Notes: generated from the letters alone by a model not told the origin. A stretch of DNA of 64,000 bases from Mycobacterium sp. Aquia_216 (GCF_026723865.1 NZ_CP113529.1:5580001-5644000), one strand, 5' to 3'; counted from the first letter of the stretch, positions 42,642-51,288 are shown. Made by a program: numbers and translations.

Positions 42642-44079
42642 AGCGCTCCTTCAGCACTCGGCGCAGCACCTTGCCCGACGGTAGGCGAGGAATATCAGGC
42701 ACGAAGACGATGCGGCTCAGATGTTTGTAGGACGCCAGTTTCTCGTCCACCCGGGCGGTGAGGTCGGCGGCGACCGCCTCCGTGTCTCCGGGAGCATGAG
42801 TGGCGACCGCGGCAACGACGGCCTCGCCGTTGAGCCCGTCCGGAACCCCGAACACCGCACAGTCTTTGACGGCGGGATGACCGTGCAGCACCGTCTCGAT
42901 TTCGGCGGGTGCGACTTGAAATCCGCGCACCTTGATCATCTCTTTGAGGCGGTCGGTGATCCGCAGCCAACGGTCGGTGTCGAGCCAGCCGACGTCTCCG
43001 GTGCGATACCAACCGTCGCAGATCGCCTCGCCGGTCGCCTCGGCCGGCAGGTAACCGGCCATCAATGTAGTCGACCGCGCCTGGATCTCACCGACCGCGC
43101 CCGGACCGACCGGCTGTCCGGTCTGCAGCGAGACGATCCGCAACTGCACCCCCGGCACCGGGCGCCCGACCGTGTCGAGCCGGGCACCGTCGAGCGGATT
43201 GCACGCGATGACAGGTAGTTCAGTGGTTCCGTAGGCCGGAAGCCATCCCACGCCGGTGCGCCGCGTGACGGTCTCGGCGACGCCGGCACTGACCGGTGTT
43301 GCGCCCCACATGATGAAGCGCAGTGACGACAAGTCGTATGACTCGAGCCTTGGGTGCGAGGCGATGGCCAGAGCGATGGGCGCCACCGCCATTTCGATTG
43401 TGATGCGGTCTTTTTCGATGTGATGCAGTATCCGGTCGACATCGAAACGGGGATGCAGCCGCAGCCAGGCGCCGGTACGCAGCGCGGTGATGATGTTGAG
43501 CAGACCAAGGATGTGCGACGGTGGTGTGGCGACCTGTATTCGATCCTGCCGGGTGAGTTGCAACGCGTCGCGCCAGTGGCGGACCGCGTCGGCCAATGCG
43601 GTGTGGGTGTGCCGGACGGCCTTCGGTAAACCGGTGGTGCCCGAACTGAAAACCAGCACCGCGTCGGCGCGCGGTGGCCCCGCCAGCGCTATGGGCTCCG
43701 CGGGGGCGACCGGTTCATCCAGGTGCAGCATCGGCATCAGCCCGGCCAGCACCGGATGGTCCCCGACCGCATGGCTTGGATTGGTCAGCGCCAGCGCGTG
43801 GTCGACCTCGTCGTGCTTCCATGCGGGACTGATGAGTACCGCCGTAGCCCCCAACCGCCAGATCCCCAGCAGGACGGCGACGAACTCCGGCCGGTTGGAT
43901 GACATGACGGCTACCCGCTGGCCCGCGGCGACACCGTTTCTGGCCAGCGCCGCAGCCAAACTGTTGGCCAGCATGTCGAGCTGGGGCAGGCTGAAGTGCC
44001 GTTCCTCGAACACGAGCGCGGCCGGCTCGGTCACGTCCTGTCCTTCCCCGCAGGCCACGCTGACCCGACATCGGTGCAC
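42619..44079 (-). CDS. acyl-CoA synthetase (AMP-forming, class I adenylate-forming)
   Basis: 486 aa. VLVFSSGTTGLPKAVRHTH (P-loop), PAYGTTELPVIAC (A5), GWYRTGDVGWLDTDRWLRITDRLKEMIKVRGFQVAPAEIETVL (A7-A8 hinge) and PSGKVLRRVLKERYG with the catalytic lysine. Converts a carboxylic acid to its CoA thioester via an acyl-adenylate, feeding the acyl-CoA dehydrogenase pair and hydratase downstream. GTG 44079 lies 23 bp from the perfect operator at 44103, so it should be regulated by that site. A start some codons further in (VTEPAALVFEE) is also possible. Confidence 0.93.
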   Translation of the reverse strand: MHRCRVSVACGEGQDVTEPAALVFEERHFSLPQLDMLANSLAAALARNGVAAGQRVAVMSSNRPEFVAVLLGIWRLGATAVLISPAWKHDEVDHALALTNPSHAVGDHPVLAGLMPMLHLDEPVAPAEPIALAGPPRADAVLVFSSGTTGLPKAVRHTHTALADAVRHWRDALQLTRQDRIQVATPPSHILGLLNIITALRTGAWLRLHPRFDVDRILHHIEKDRITIEMAVAPIALAIASHPRLESYDLSSLRFIMWGATPVSAGVAETVTRRTGVGWLPAYGTTELPVIACNPLDGARLDTVGRPVPGVQLRIVSLQTGQPVGPGAVGEIQARSTTLMAGYLPAEATGEAICDGWYRTGDVGWLDTDRWLRITDRLKEMIKVRGFQVAPAEIETVLHGHPAVKDCAVFGVPDGLNGEAVVAAVATHAPGDTEAVAADLTARVDEKLASYKHLSRIVFVPDIPRLPSGKVLRRVLKERYGCTSDT

Positions 44080-44102
44080 TAGAGAAGATGCTATCGCTTA
44101 GC

Positions 44103-44117
44103 GAGAATAGTATTCTC
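44103..44117. promoter_or_regulatory. operator identical to the 7010 palindrome
   Basis: GAGAATAGTATTCTC, identical over all 15 bases to 7010-7024. Located between the divergent acyl-CoA synthetase operon (start 44079) and the ferredoxin/amidohydrolase operon (start 44205). No regulator gene is adjacent, so a regulator encoded elsewhere, most simply the TetR at 7081, must act here. Confidence 0.75.
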
Positions 44118-44204
44118 TATACTGAAGAACGCAAGTACGGGTGGGGCGGCCACGGTGCGTTTCAGCGTGCGGCGCTCACGGCGACGACCGAGGAGACTCC
44201 AAGG

Positions 44205-44507
44205 GTGGCAGATCCCACATCGAATGGTGCCGAGCCCGGCACGGTGACGATCTACCTGGAACGCAAGAAGGCGACGGTGTCGCTGGTTGCGGGCGAGACA
44301 CTCCTGGAAAGCGCACGGCGGGCCGGCCTGGATCCCCCGTTCAACTGTGAGGCCGGCAACTGCGGCACGTGCATGGCCCGGCTCGAGCACGGCCACGCGA
44401 CCATGCGGATCAACGACGCACTCGACGACGACGAAGTGGCCGACGGCTACATTTTGACGTGCCAGGGCGTACCCGATACGGATTCGGTCACCGTGCGCTA
44501 CGAGTAG
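44205..44507 (+). CDS. plant-type [2Fe-2S] ferredoxin
   Basis: 100 aa. C48-x4-C53-x2-C56 in FNCEAGNCGTCMARLEHG and C86 in GYILTCQGVP are the four cluster ligands of plant-type ferredoxins, of the kind fused to or partnering oxygenase reductases. GTG 44205 with GGAG about 10 bp upstream; an ATG at 44088 would lie before the operator and is rejected. Could supply electrons to a Rieske oxygenase such as the one at 167 (inference). First gene of a three-gene unit with 44527 and 44882. Confidence 0.9.
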   Translation: MADPTSNGAEPGTVTIYLERKKATVSLVAGETLLESARRAGLDPPFNCEAGNCGTCMARLEHGHATMRINDALDDDEVADGYILTCQGVPDTDSVTVRYE

Positions 44508-44526
44508 TCACAGAGAGGTGACAGCG

Positions 44527-44841
44527 ATGGCCAAGGGCATCATCCTCGTTGAGAGTCGACCCAGTTCGCCCGAACGCGAGCAGGAGTACAACACCTGGTA
44601 CGACGAGGTGCATCTGCGCGAACTCGTGGCTCTCGACGGATTCGTCTCCGCGCGGCGGCTGCGTCCGGTAAACGGTGACGGCCCCTATGTCGCCATCTAC
44701 GAGATCGAGGGTGACGACCTGCAGGCCATCCTGGACAACATGATCGCCAACGCCGGCCAATTAACCATGTCCGATGCGCTGCTGCTGGATCCCGCGCCGA
44801 TCCCGCGCCTGCTGGCGACGACCACCGAGCGCGACGGCTAG
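44527..44841 (+). CDS. DUF4286/EthD-like dimeric alpha-beta barrel protein
   Basis: 104 aa. KGIILVESRPSSPEREQEYNTWYDEVHLRELVALDGFVSARRLRPV contains the YNxWYxxxHxxExxxxxGF pattern of small ferredoxin-fold (dimeric alpha-beta barrel) proteins. Members are often accessory or small hydrolase/isomerase-like enzymes in catabolic operons. ATG 44527 with GAGAGG 9 bp upstream; 19 bp after the ferredoxin gene. Confidence 0.8.
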   Translation: MAKGIILVESRPSSPEREQEYNTWYDEVHLRELVALDGFVSARRLRPVNGDGPYVAIYEIEGDDLQAILDNMIANAGQLTMSDALLLDPAPIPRLLATTTERDG

Positions 44842-44881
44842 CCGAATTCGGCTGCACCGCTTAATGAGAGAGGAAAGCCCG

Positions 44882-46147
44882 ATGGATGCCGATGACCTGA
44901 TCCTGGTGAGCATTGACGACCACGTGGTCGAGCCGCCGGACATGTTTCTTCGCCACGTGCCCGCCAAGTACAAGGCCGAGGCCCCGATCGTCGTGGTGGA
45001 CGACAAGGGCGTGGACCAATGGATGTACCAGGGCAGGCCGCAGGGCGTGAGCGGACTGAACGCCGTGGTGTCGTGGCCCGCGGAGGAATGGGGCCGCGAT
45101 CCAGCTGGTTTCGCCGAAATGCGTCCCGGTGTCTACGACGTACACGAACGCGTGCGGGACATGAACCGCAACGGCATCCTCGCGTCGATGTGCTTCCCGA
45201 CGTTCACCGGATTCTCGGCCCGCCACCTCAACATGACGCGCGAAGACGTCACCCTGGTGATGGTGTCGGCGTACAACGACTGGCACATCGACGAATGGGC
45301 CGGGTCCTACCCGGACCGCTTCATCCCGATCGCAATCCTCCCGACGTGGACCCCGGAGGGAATGTGCGCCGAGATCCGCCGTGTCGCCGCCAAGGGCTGC
45401 CGCGCAGTGACGATGCCGGAACTGCCTCACCTGGAAGGACTTCCGAGCTATCACGACGAGGATTACTGGGGTCCGGTGTTCGGCACGCTGTCCGAGCAGA
45501 ACGTGGTGATGTGTCTGCACATCGGCACCGGATTCGGGGCGATCAGCATGGCCCCCAACGCGCCGATCGACAACATGATCATTCTGGCCACCCAGGTTTC
45601 GGCGATGTGCGCGCAGGATCTGCTGTGGGGCCCCGCGATGCGCAACTACCCCGACCTGAAATTCGCCTTCTCCGAGGGGGGCATCGGCTGGATCCCGTTC
45701 TACCTCGACCGCAGCGACCGCCACTACACCAACCAGAAGTGGCTGCGCCGCGACTTCGGCGACAAGCTGCCCAGCGACGTGTTCCGCGAACACTCGCTGG
45801 CCTGCTACGTCACCGACAAGACTTCGTTGAAGCTGCGTCACGAAATCGGCATCGACATCATCGCCTGGGAGTGCGATTATCCGCACTCGGACTGCTTCTG
45901 GCCCGATGCGCCCGAGCAGGTGCTGGCCGAGCTCAACGCCGCCGGAGCCGACGACTCGGACATCAACAAGATCACCTGGGCCAACGCCTGCCGGTTCTTC
46001 GGCTGGGATCCGTTCGCCCGCACCCCCCGCGAGCACGCGAACGTTAAAACTCTGCGCGCCAAAGCGATTGACGTAGACGTAGCTATCCGGCCGCGCGCCG
46101 AATGGGCACGGCGCTACGAGGAGAAGCAAGCTGCCGTCGCGCGGTAG
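44882..46147 (+). CDS. amidohydrolase 2 family protein
   Basis: 421 aa. Metal motif form LVSIDDHVVEPPDMFLRHVP at the N-terminus (D-x-H variant), VVMCLHIGTGFG in mid barrel, FSEGGIGWIPFYLDRSD and IIAWECDYPHSDCFWPDAPEQV with the catalytic aspartate. Same broad family as 15822 but clearly different. Probably a hydrolase or decarboxylase of a CoA-free aromatic or alicyclic acid. ATG 44882 with GAGAGGAAAG upstream. Followed by a long hairpin and a convergent CoA transferase. Confidence 0.93.
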   Translation: MDADDLILVSIDDHVVEPPDMFLRHVPAKYKAEAPIVVVDDKGVDQWMYQGRPQGVSGLNAVVSWPAEEWGRDPAGFAEMRPGVYDVHERVRDMNRNGILASMCFPTFTGFSARHLNMTREDVTLVMVSAYNDWHIDEWAGSYPDRFIPIAILPTWTPEGMCAEIRRVAAKGCRAVTMPELPHLEGLPSYHDEDYWGPVFGTLSEQNVVMCLHIGTGFGAISMAPNAPIDNMIILATQVSAMCAQDLLWGPAMRNYPDLKFAFSEGGIGWIPFYLDRSDRHYTNQKWLRRDFGDKLPSDVFREHSLACYVTDKTSLKLRHEIGIDIIAWECDYPHSDCFWPDAPEQVLAELNAAGADDSDINKITWANACRFFGWDPFARTPREHANVKTLRAKAIDVDVAIRPRAEWARRYEEKQAAVAR

Positions 46148-46154
46148 GGCCTCG

Positions 46155-46206
46155 AACGTGCGACCAGCTTCACGCTCGGGTTCGAACGCGCGGCTGGCCG
46201 CACGTT
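46155..46206. terminator. long hairpin between convergent genes
   Basis: AACGTGCGACCAGC (46155-46168) and GCTGGCCGCACGTT (46193-46206) form a 14-bp stem with one A-C mismatch and a 24-nt loop. It fills the 69-bp gap between the stops of the amidohydrolase and CoA transferase genes. No T-run, as is common for mycobacterial terminators; could act in both directions. Confidence 0.5.
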
Positions 46207-46216
46207 GGGCCAGTCG

Positions 46217-47251
46217 CTATACCTCGGGGAGTTGAGGTGGCGGCCGATAGTCGGGCTGATACCCGGAGACGTGGATCGGACTGCCGACGAGGCGGAATTC
46301 TCCCGCCGTGACAACCACTTCCGGGGTCGCTCTGAGGGCTTCGGGCAGCGTGCGCACCGCCGCGGCGGGCACTCCCAGGGGGCGCAGCCGGCACTCCCAG
46401 CTCGCGGCGCTGTCGGTCGCCAGCATCGCGGTGACGACGGCGAGCACCTCGTCGCGGCGGGCCACCCGTTCGGCCATGGTATCGAAGCCGCCGATACCCG
46501 CCTCGGCGGCAAAGGACTTCCAGAATCCGTCGTGGGTGATGAACAAGGCCAAGTATCCGTCAGCCGTCGGAAAGAGCTGGGCCGGCACATAGTACGAGTG
46601 CGCGCCATTCGGACGGCGCTGCGGCTCGACGCCGTTGTTGAGGTAGGCCGACGCATGGTAGTTCAGTTGCGACAGCATGACGTCGCGCAGCGAAACATCG
46701 ACTTGCCCACCGGTGCCGGAGACGATCATGGCCAAAAGACCAAGCGCTGCAGCCATTCCGGTGGAATTGTCGGCTGACGAGTAACCCGGCAGCGTCGGTG
46801 GGCCATCCGGATCGCCGGTGAGTGCGGCGATACCGAATCCCGCCTGAACTACGTAGTCGAAGGCCGGATCGTCGCCGCCGTGCAGGCCGAATCCGGTGAT
46901 CGCGACGCAGACGATCCGTTCGTTGTGCCGTCGCAACTGGTCATAGGTGAGGCCCAGCCGACGGATGGCCGACGGTTTCAGATTCACCAGAAGCGCGTGG
47001 GATTCCGACACCAGTTCACCCAGGTGTTGCCGGCCCGCATCGGAATTCAGGTCCAAGCAGATGCTGGACTTGTTTCGGTTCAGGCTGGCGAAATAGGTGG
47101 GGCCGACACCGCGCGAGATTTCACCGCCGCGGGGTTCGATCTTGGTGACCTCGGCACCGAGGTCGGCGAGCAGCATGGTGGCATACGGGCCGGCGAGCAT
47201 GGTCCCGACTTCCAGAATGCGTATTCCGTCGAGCGGACCGGCGGAAGTCAC
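46217..47251 (-). CDS. CaiB/BaiF family CoA transferase
   Basis: 344 aa family III CoA transferase. GIRILEVGTMLAGPYATMLLADLGAEVTKIEP at the N-terminus and GGDDPAFDYVVQAGFG with D132 at the place of the catalytic aspartate that forms the mixed anhydride. Somewhat shorter than typical (about 380-400 aa). ATG 47251 overlaps the LLM gene stop by 4 bp. Groups with the B12 mutase genes, so it probably activates the acid that becomes the mutase substrate. Confidence 0.92.
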   Translation of the reverse strand: MTSAGPLDGIRILEVGTMLAGPYATMLLADLGAEVTKIEPRGGEISRGVGPTYFASLNRNKSSICLDLNSDAGRQHLGELVSESHALLVNLKPSAIRRLGLTYDQLRRHNERIVCVAITGFGLHGGDDPAFDYVVQAGFGIAALTGDPDGPPTLPGYSSADNSTGMAAALGLLAMIVSGTGGQVDVSLRDVMLSQLNYHASAYLNNGVEPQRRPNGAHSYYVPAQLFPTADGYLALFITHDGFWKSFAAEAGIGGFDTMAERVARRDEVLAVVTAMLATDSAASWECRLRPLGVPAAAVRTLPEALRATPEVVVTAGEFRLVGSPIHVSGYQPDYRPPPQLPEV

Positions 47252-48204
47252 CGCAGTTCCGTTGCGAGAGCCGCGATCATCTCCCGGGTGCGCTGCTTGG
47301 ACGCGATGAGCTCGTCGCGGTTGTCACCGATCGGCAGCAGGCGCACCGATAGGTCGGTGACCCCTGCGTCGGCGAATAGGCGCATGCGCGACAGGATCGC
47401 CTTCTCGTCGCCGGCCGCGCACAGGTCGCCGACATCGCGGGCGTCACCGCGGTCGAGCAGGCGCTGGTAGTTCGGCGACACCTCGGCCTCGCCCAGGATG
47501 CGGTTGGCGCGCCCTTTGGCCTCGTCGACTTGGGCAGGTGCGCAAAGGCATACCGGGATACCCGCGACGATCCGCGGTGCCGGGCGCCCGGCATCTGCGG
47601 CGGCCTTGGTGATCTTCGGGGCGATGTGATCGCCGATCGCTCGCTCGTCGGCCATCCACAACACCGTGCCGTCGGCCAGCTCACCCGCCAACTGGAGCAT
47701 CACCGGCCCCAGGGCCGCGACGAGCACCGGCATCGGGGTATCGGCGCCGATCGCCGTCGGATTGTGCACCGTGAACGAATCATTCTCGACGTCAACCGGT
47801 CCCGGGCCGGCAACAGCGGCGTTGAGGACCTGCAAGTAGTCGCGGGTGTAGGCGGCCGGCTTCTCGTACGGCAACCCGAGCATGTCCCGAATGATCCAGT
47901 GGTGCGACGGCCCGATACCCAGCGCCAACCGCCCACCGGCTACCGCGTGCGTCGAGAGTGCTTGACGGGCAAGAGCAATCGGATGCTGAGCCTGCAGCGG
48001 TACGACCGCGGTGCCCAGCTCGATGCGTGAGGTGTGCGCGGCCATCAACGACACCATGGTCAGGCAGTCGAAGTCGTTGGGCACCTGCGGCATCCACGCG
48101 GTGTCCAATCCCGCGGATTCGGCCCATTCGATATCGGAAGCCAACTTGGCGACCTTGCGGGCCATATCGCCCCGCTCGGCACCGATCATTACTCCGACGC
48201 GCAC
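47248..48204 (-). CDS. LLM class F420-dependent oxidoreductase
   Basis: 318 aa. MRVGVMIGAERGDMARKVAKLASDIEWAESAGLDTAWMPQVPNDFDCLTMVSLMAAHTSRIELGTAVVPLQAQHPIALARQALS is the F420-type LLM pattern; GGRLALGIGPSHHWIIRDMLGLPYEKPAAYTRDYL follows. Likely reduces or oxidises a pathway intermediate using coenzyme F420. Overlaps the B12-binding gene by 16 bp (48189-48204), so the unit is translated in sequence. Confidence 0.93.
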   Translation of the reverse strand: MRVGVMIGAERGDMARKVAKLASDIEWAESAGLDTAWMPQVPNDFDCLTMVSLMAAHTSRIELGTAVVPLQAQHPIALARQALSTHAVAGGRLALGIGPSHHWIIRDMLGLPYEKPAAYTRDYLQVLNAAVAGPGPVDVENDSFTVHNPTAIGADTPMPVLVAALGPVMLQLAGELADGTVLWMADERAIGDHIAPKITKAAADAGRPAPRIVAGIPVCLCAPAQVDEAKGRANRILGEAEVSPNYQRLLDRGDARDVGDLCAAGDEKAILSRMRLFADAGVTDLSVRLLPIGDNRDELIASKQRTREMIAALATELR

Positions 48205-48629
48205 GATTCCTCCACAGCGGGTTCCTTCGGTTCAATGTCCGCCGTGCCGGTCAGTGCGCGGATCTCGCGGACCAGCGTGTCGAGCGGTGTCCCGGTAGGG
48301 AATACCGCAGCGGCACCGGCGGATAGCAGTTTGGGCACGTCGGCGTGCGGGATCGTCCCGCCGACGACGACGGCGATGTCCGCGGCGTCGGCGCCGCGCA
48401 GCGCTTCGACGGTGCGGGCGGTGAGCGCCAGATGCGCACCGGACAGGATGCTCAGGCCCACCACGGCGACGTCTTCCTGGACCGCGATCGACGCGATGTC
48501 TTCGATGCGCTGGCGGATGCCCGTGTAGATGACCTCGAAGCCCGCGTCGCGCAAGGTACGGGCAACGATCTTGGCGCCGCGATCATGCCCGTCGAGGCCG
48601 GGTTTCGCGACCAGAATTCTCACCGTCAT
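48189..48629 (-). CDS. cobalamin-binding subunit of acyl-CoA mutase
   Basis: 146 aa. KPGLDGHDRGAKIVARTLRDAGFEVIYTG contains D13-x-H15-D-R-G, the lower axial ligand motif of B12-dependent mutases; VVGLSILSGAH and VVVGGTIP complete the Rossmann-like B12 fold. Separate small subunit rather than the C-terminal domain of a fused mutase. C-terminal 15 residues are an acidic tail. Adjacent to the catalytic subunit with no gap: its ATG at 48629 directly follows the mutase TAG. Confidence 0.94.
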   Translation of the reverse strand: MTVRILVAKPGLDGHDRGAKIVARTLRDAGFEVIYTGIRQRIEDIASIAVQEDVAVVGLSILSGAHLALTARTVEALRGADAADIAVVVGGTIPHADVPKLLSAGAAAVFPTGTPLDTLVREIRALTGTADIEPKEPAVEESCASE

Positions 48630-50207
48630 CTAGAACACCACCGGTTGCTGGAATTCGCCCCACACCACTTTGAGCGCGGAGACCATTTCGCCGACCGTGC
48701 AATACGCGTTGGCACAGTCAATGAGCATGTGCATCAGATTGTCGGTTCCCTCGGCGGCACGCGACAATGCCGTCAGACTCGATTCGACTGCCGTTGAATC
48801 TCTTTCGGCCTTGACCTTGGAGAGCCGCTTGAGCTGCAGGTCCCGTCCCTCGGCGTCGAGCTCGTAGGTGACGACGTCGTGATCCGGTTCCTCGGTCACG
48901 AACCGGTTCACGCCGACGACCGGACGGGTGCCCGCCTCGACGTCCTGATGCATGTTGAAGGCTTCGTCGGCGATCAGGCCTTGCAGGTAACCGTCCTCGA
49001 TGGCGTGCACCATTCCGCCGTGCCGCTCGAGGTCGGACATGATCTCGATGATGCGTTCCTCGGTGGCATCGGTCAGCGCCTCGACGAAGTAGGAGCCGCC
49101 CAGCGGGTCGGCGACGCTGGCCACGCCCGTTTCATGCGCCAGGATCTGCTGGGTGCGCAGCGCCAGTGTCGTGGTTTCCTCGGTGGGCAGCGCGAACGGC
49201 TCGTCCCAGGCCGCGGTGAACATCGACTGCACACCACCCAGCACGGCGGCCATCGCCTCGTAGGCCACCCGGACGATGTTGTTGTGGGCCTGCGGCGCGT
49301 ACAGCGACGCGCCACCACAGACGCAACCGAAGCGGAACATCGCCGCCTTGGCCGTTGTCGCCCCGTAGCGCTCCCGCACGATGGTCGCCCAACGCCGCCG
49401 CCCCGCACGGTATTTGGCGATCTCCTCGAAGAAGTCCCCGTGGGTGTAGAAGAAGAACGAGATCTGCGGCGCGAACTGGTCGATCGTCATCCGGCCACGT
49501 TCCACCACGGTGTCGCAATACGTGACACCGTCGGCCAGGGTAAACGCCATCTCCTGCACCGCGTTGGCCCCGGCATCGCGGAAATGCGCCCCGGCCACCG
49601 AAATCGCGTTGAACTTCGGCACCTCCGCCGCGCAGAACTCGATGGTGTCGGCGATCAACCGCAGCGACGGCTCCGGCGGCCAGATCCAGGTACCGCGCGA
49701 GGCGTACTCCTTGAGGATGTCGTTTTGGATGGTCCCGGTGAGCTTCGCCCGGGGTATCCCCTTTTTCTCGGCGGCCGCGACGTAGAACGCCAGCAGGATC
49801 GCCGCCGTTCCGTTGATCGTCATGCTCGTGCTGAGCTTGTCCAACGGAATGCCGTCGAACAAGATCTCGAAGTCGGCCAGGGTGTCCACCGCGACGCCGA
49901 CCCGGCCGACCTCCTCGCCGAATTCAGGGTCGTCGGAGTCGTATCCGCACTGGGTGGGCAGGTCGAGCGCCACCGACAGCCCGGTGCCGCCTTGATCGAG
50001 CAGGTAACGATAACGGCGATTGGATTCCTCGGCAGTGCCGAATCCGGAGTACTGCCGAAACGTCCAGAGCTTGCCGCGGTAGCCGGACGCGAAGTTACCC
50101 CGGGTGAAGGGGAACTCACCCGGCTGCGGTGGCTCCGCGCCGACATCCGCGGGCCCGTAGACGGGCCGCAGCGGGATACCGGACGGAGTGTGGGCCGTAT
50201 TATCCAT
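48630..50207 (-). CDS. acyl-CoA mutase catalytic subunit (methylmalonyl-CoA mutase-type)
   Basis: 525 aa TIM-barrel subunit without B12 domain. FTRGNFASGYRGKLWTFRQYSGFGTAEESNRRYRYLLDQGGTGLSVALDLPTQCGYDSDDP and GTIQNDILKEYASRGTWIWPPEPSLRLI are canonical. The residue after RQ is Y53 and the residue ten after the Q of TIQND is R171; these correspond to Tyr89 and Arg207 of methylmalonyl-CoA mutase, which bind the substrate carboxylate (isobutyryl-CoA mutase has Phe/Gln, 2-hydroxyisobutyryl-CoA mutase Ile/Gln). So a carboxylated CoA substrate is likely. Split subunits resemble Icm-type organisation. ATG 50207; longer upstream frame is non-homologous. Confidence 0.94.
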   Translation of the reverse strand: MDNTAHTPSGIPLRPVYGPADVGAEPPQPGEFPFTRGNFASGYRGKLWTFRQYSGFGTAEESNRRYRYLLDQGGTGLSVALDLPTQCGYDSDDPEFGEEVGRVGVAVDTLADFEILFDGIPLDKLSTSMTINGTAAILLAFYVAAAEKKGIPRAKLTGTIQNDILKEYASRGTWIWPPEPSLRLIADTIEFCAAEVPKFNAISVAGAHFRDAGANAVQEMAFTLADGVTYCDTVVERGRMTIDQFAPQISFFFYTHGDFFEEIAKYRAGRRRWATIVRERYGATTAKAAMFRFGCVCGGASLYAPQAHNNIVRVAYEAMAAVLGGVQSMFTAAWDEPFALPTEETTTLALRTQQILAHETGVASVADPLGGSYFVEALTDATEERIIEIMSDLERHGGMVHAIEDGYLQGLIADEAFNMHQDVEAGTRPVVGVNRFVTEEPDHDVVTYELDAEGRDLQLKRLSKVKAERDSTAVESSLTALSRAAEGTDNLMHMLIDCANAYCTVGEMVSALKVVWGEFQQPVVF

Positions 50208-50279
50208 CGGTGAATAACGTACTTGCAAAAAAAGAGAATGCCAATACCACACGGTTGACCAGGCCAAACACCGGGAACG

Positions 50280-50453
50280 GTGCATACCGCTGCCGCCGAG
50301 GTCGAGGCCGCCGGCGGCAAGGCGCTCGCCGTCGTCGGCGACGTGCGCCGCGAGGAGGGCGAGCAGCGGGTGGTCGACGCGGCGGTTCCTGACTGCTCGC
50401 CGGAGCATGAACTGCTATGCGCGGCAGATGATTTCGCCGTGCGGAATCGCTAG
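50280..50453 (+). pseudogene. SDR gene fragment
   Basis: Frame starting GTG 50280 reads HTAAAEVEAAGGKALAVVGDVRREEGEQRVVDAAV, a typical short-chain dehydrogenase segment between beta-2 and beta-4 (AAGGKALAVVGDVR). Before it there is no GxxxGxG motif and after about 50390 the similarity ends, running to a stop at 50451-50453. Nothing else of the gene remains, so it is a deletion remnant between the mutase and methyltransferase genes. Confidence 0.6.
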
Positions 50454-51227
50454 CCAACCGTCCGGGGCCGCGGCCCACGATCGCCATGCCGCGGAAATCT
50501 CCTCGAGCTGTGCCGTAGTTGCCAGGCCAAACCGCAGAATGTCGCGGGCGATGCCGGAATGCAGGATTCGGTCGGCCCACATTCCGCCCCACCATTCGCG
50601 GGTCTCGGGAGTGGCATAGCACCACAGGCTTCCCGTGGGTGTGACGTCGTCGAAGCCCGCTTCCAGCGCCCACGACAACAACTGCCGGCCGGCGTCGGGC
50701 TCGCCGCCATTGGCGCGGGCGGCCTGTTGGTAGACATCGCGCCAAAAGTCGAGTGCCGCAAGGCGTGGGAACCAGACGAATCCGGTGTAGTCGGCGTCGC
50801 GAGCCGCCACGATTCCGCCGGGGACGCACACCCTGCGCATCTCGCGCAGCGCCCACACCGGGTCCGCGACGTGCTGCAGCACCTGGTGGGCGTGCACGAC
50901 ATCGAATGTGCCGTCGGGAATCTCGAGCCGATCCACGTCGGCGGTGGCGAACGAGACATTGGACAGCTCGCGCCGCTGCGCCTCCGCGCGGGCCTGGTCG
51001 AGGACATCGGCGAATTGGTCGATGGCCGTGACCGATCCGGGCGCAACCCTGGCGGCGAGGTCGGCGGTGATCGTTCCGGGACCACATCCGACGTCAAGCA
51101 GCGACAGTCCCGGCTTCAGGTACGACAGCAGGTAGCCCGCGGAGTCTTCCGCGGTGCGCCGCTGATGACTGCGCAGCACCGACTCGTGATGTCCGTGCGT
51201 GTAGCTGGCTCGGCGTTCGTCGTTCAT
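50415..51227 (-). CDS. class I SAM-dependent methyltransferase
   Basis: 270 aa. SAM motif I LSLLDVGCGPGTITADLAARV, acidic residue in VTAIDQFADVL, motif FDVVHAHQVLQHVADPVWALREMRRVCVPGGIVAARDADY. UbiE/Methyltransf_11 type; transfers a methyl group to an unknown acceptor. ATG 51227 (MNDERRASYTHGHHESVLRSH, the typical start of this subgroup). Stand-alone, and its 3' end overlaps the SDR remnant by 39 bp on the opposite strand. Confidence 0.93.
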   Translation of the reverse strand: MNDERRASYTHGHHESVLRSHQRRTAEDSAGYLLSYLKPGLSLLDVGCGPGTITADLAARVAPGSVTAIDQFADVLDQARAEAQRRELSNVSFATADVDRLEIPDGTFDVVHAHQVLQHVADPVWALREMRRVCVPGGIVAARDADYTGFVWFPRLAALDFWRDVYQQAARANGGEPDAGRQLLSWALEAGFDDVTPTGSLWCYATPETREWWGGMWADRILHSGIARDILRFGLATTAQLEEISAAWRSWAAAPDGWLAIPHGEIICRA

Positions 51228-51288
51228 GTCGCCGAGCCTACCGACGGCCAGCCACATTATGAAACCAACATCTCACTATATGGATTAG

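Noticed and set aside
44088..44204. Extended N-terminus for the ferredoxin from ATG 44088
   Set aside because: It would begin before the 44103 operator and adds a non-conserved 39-residue stretch; GTG 44205 fits the family and a ribosome site.
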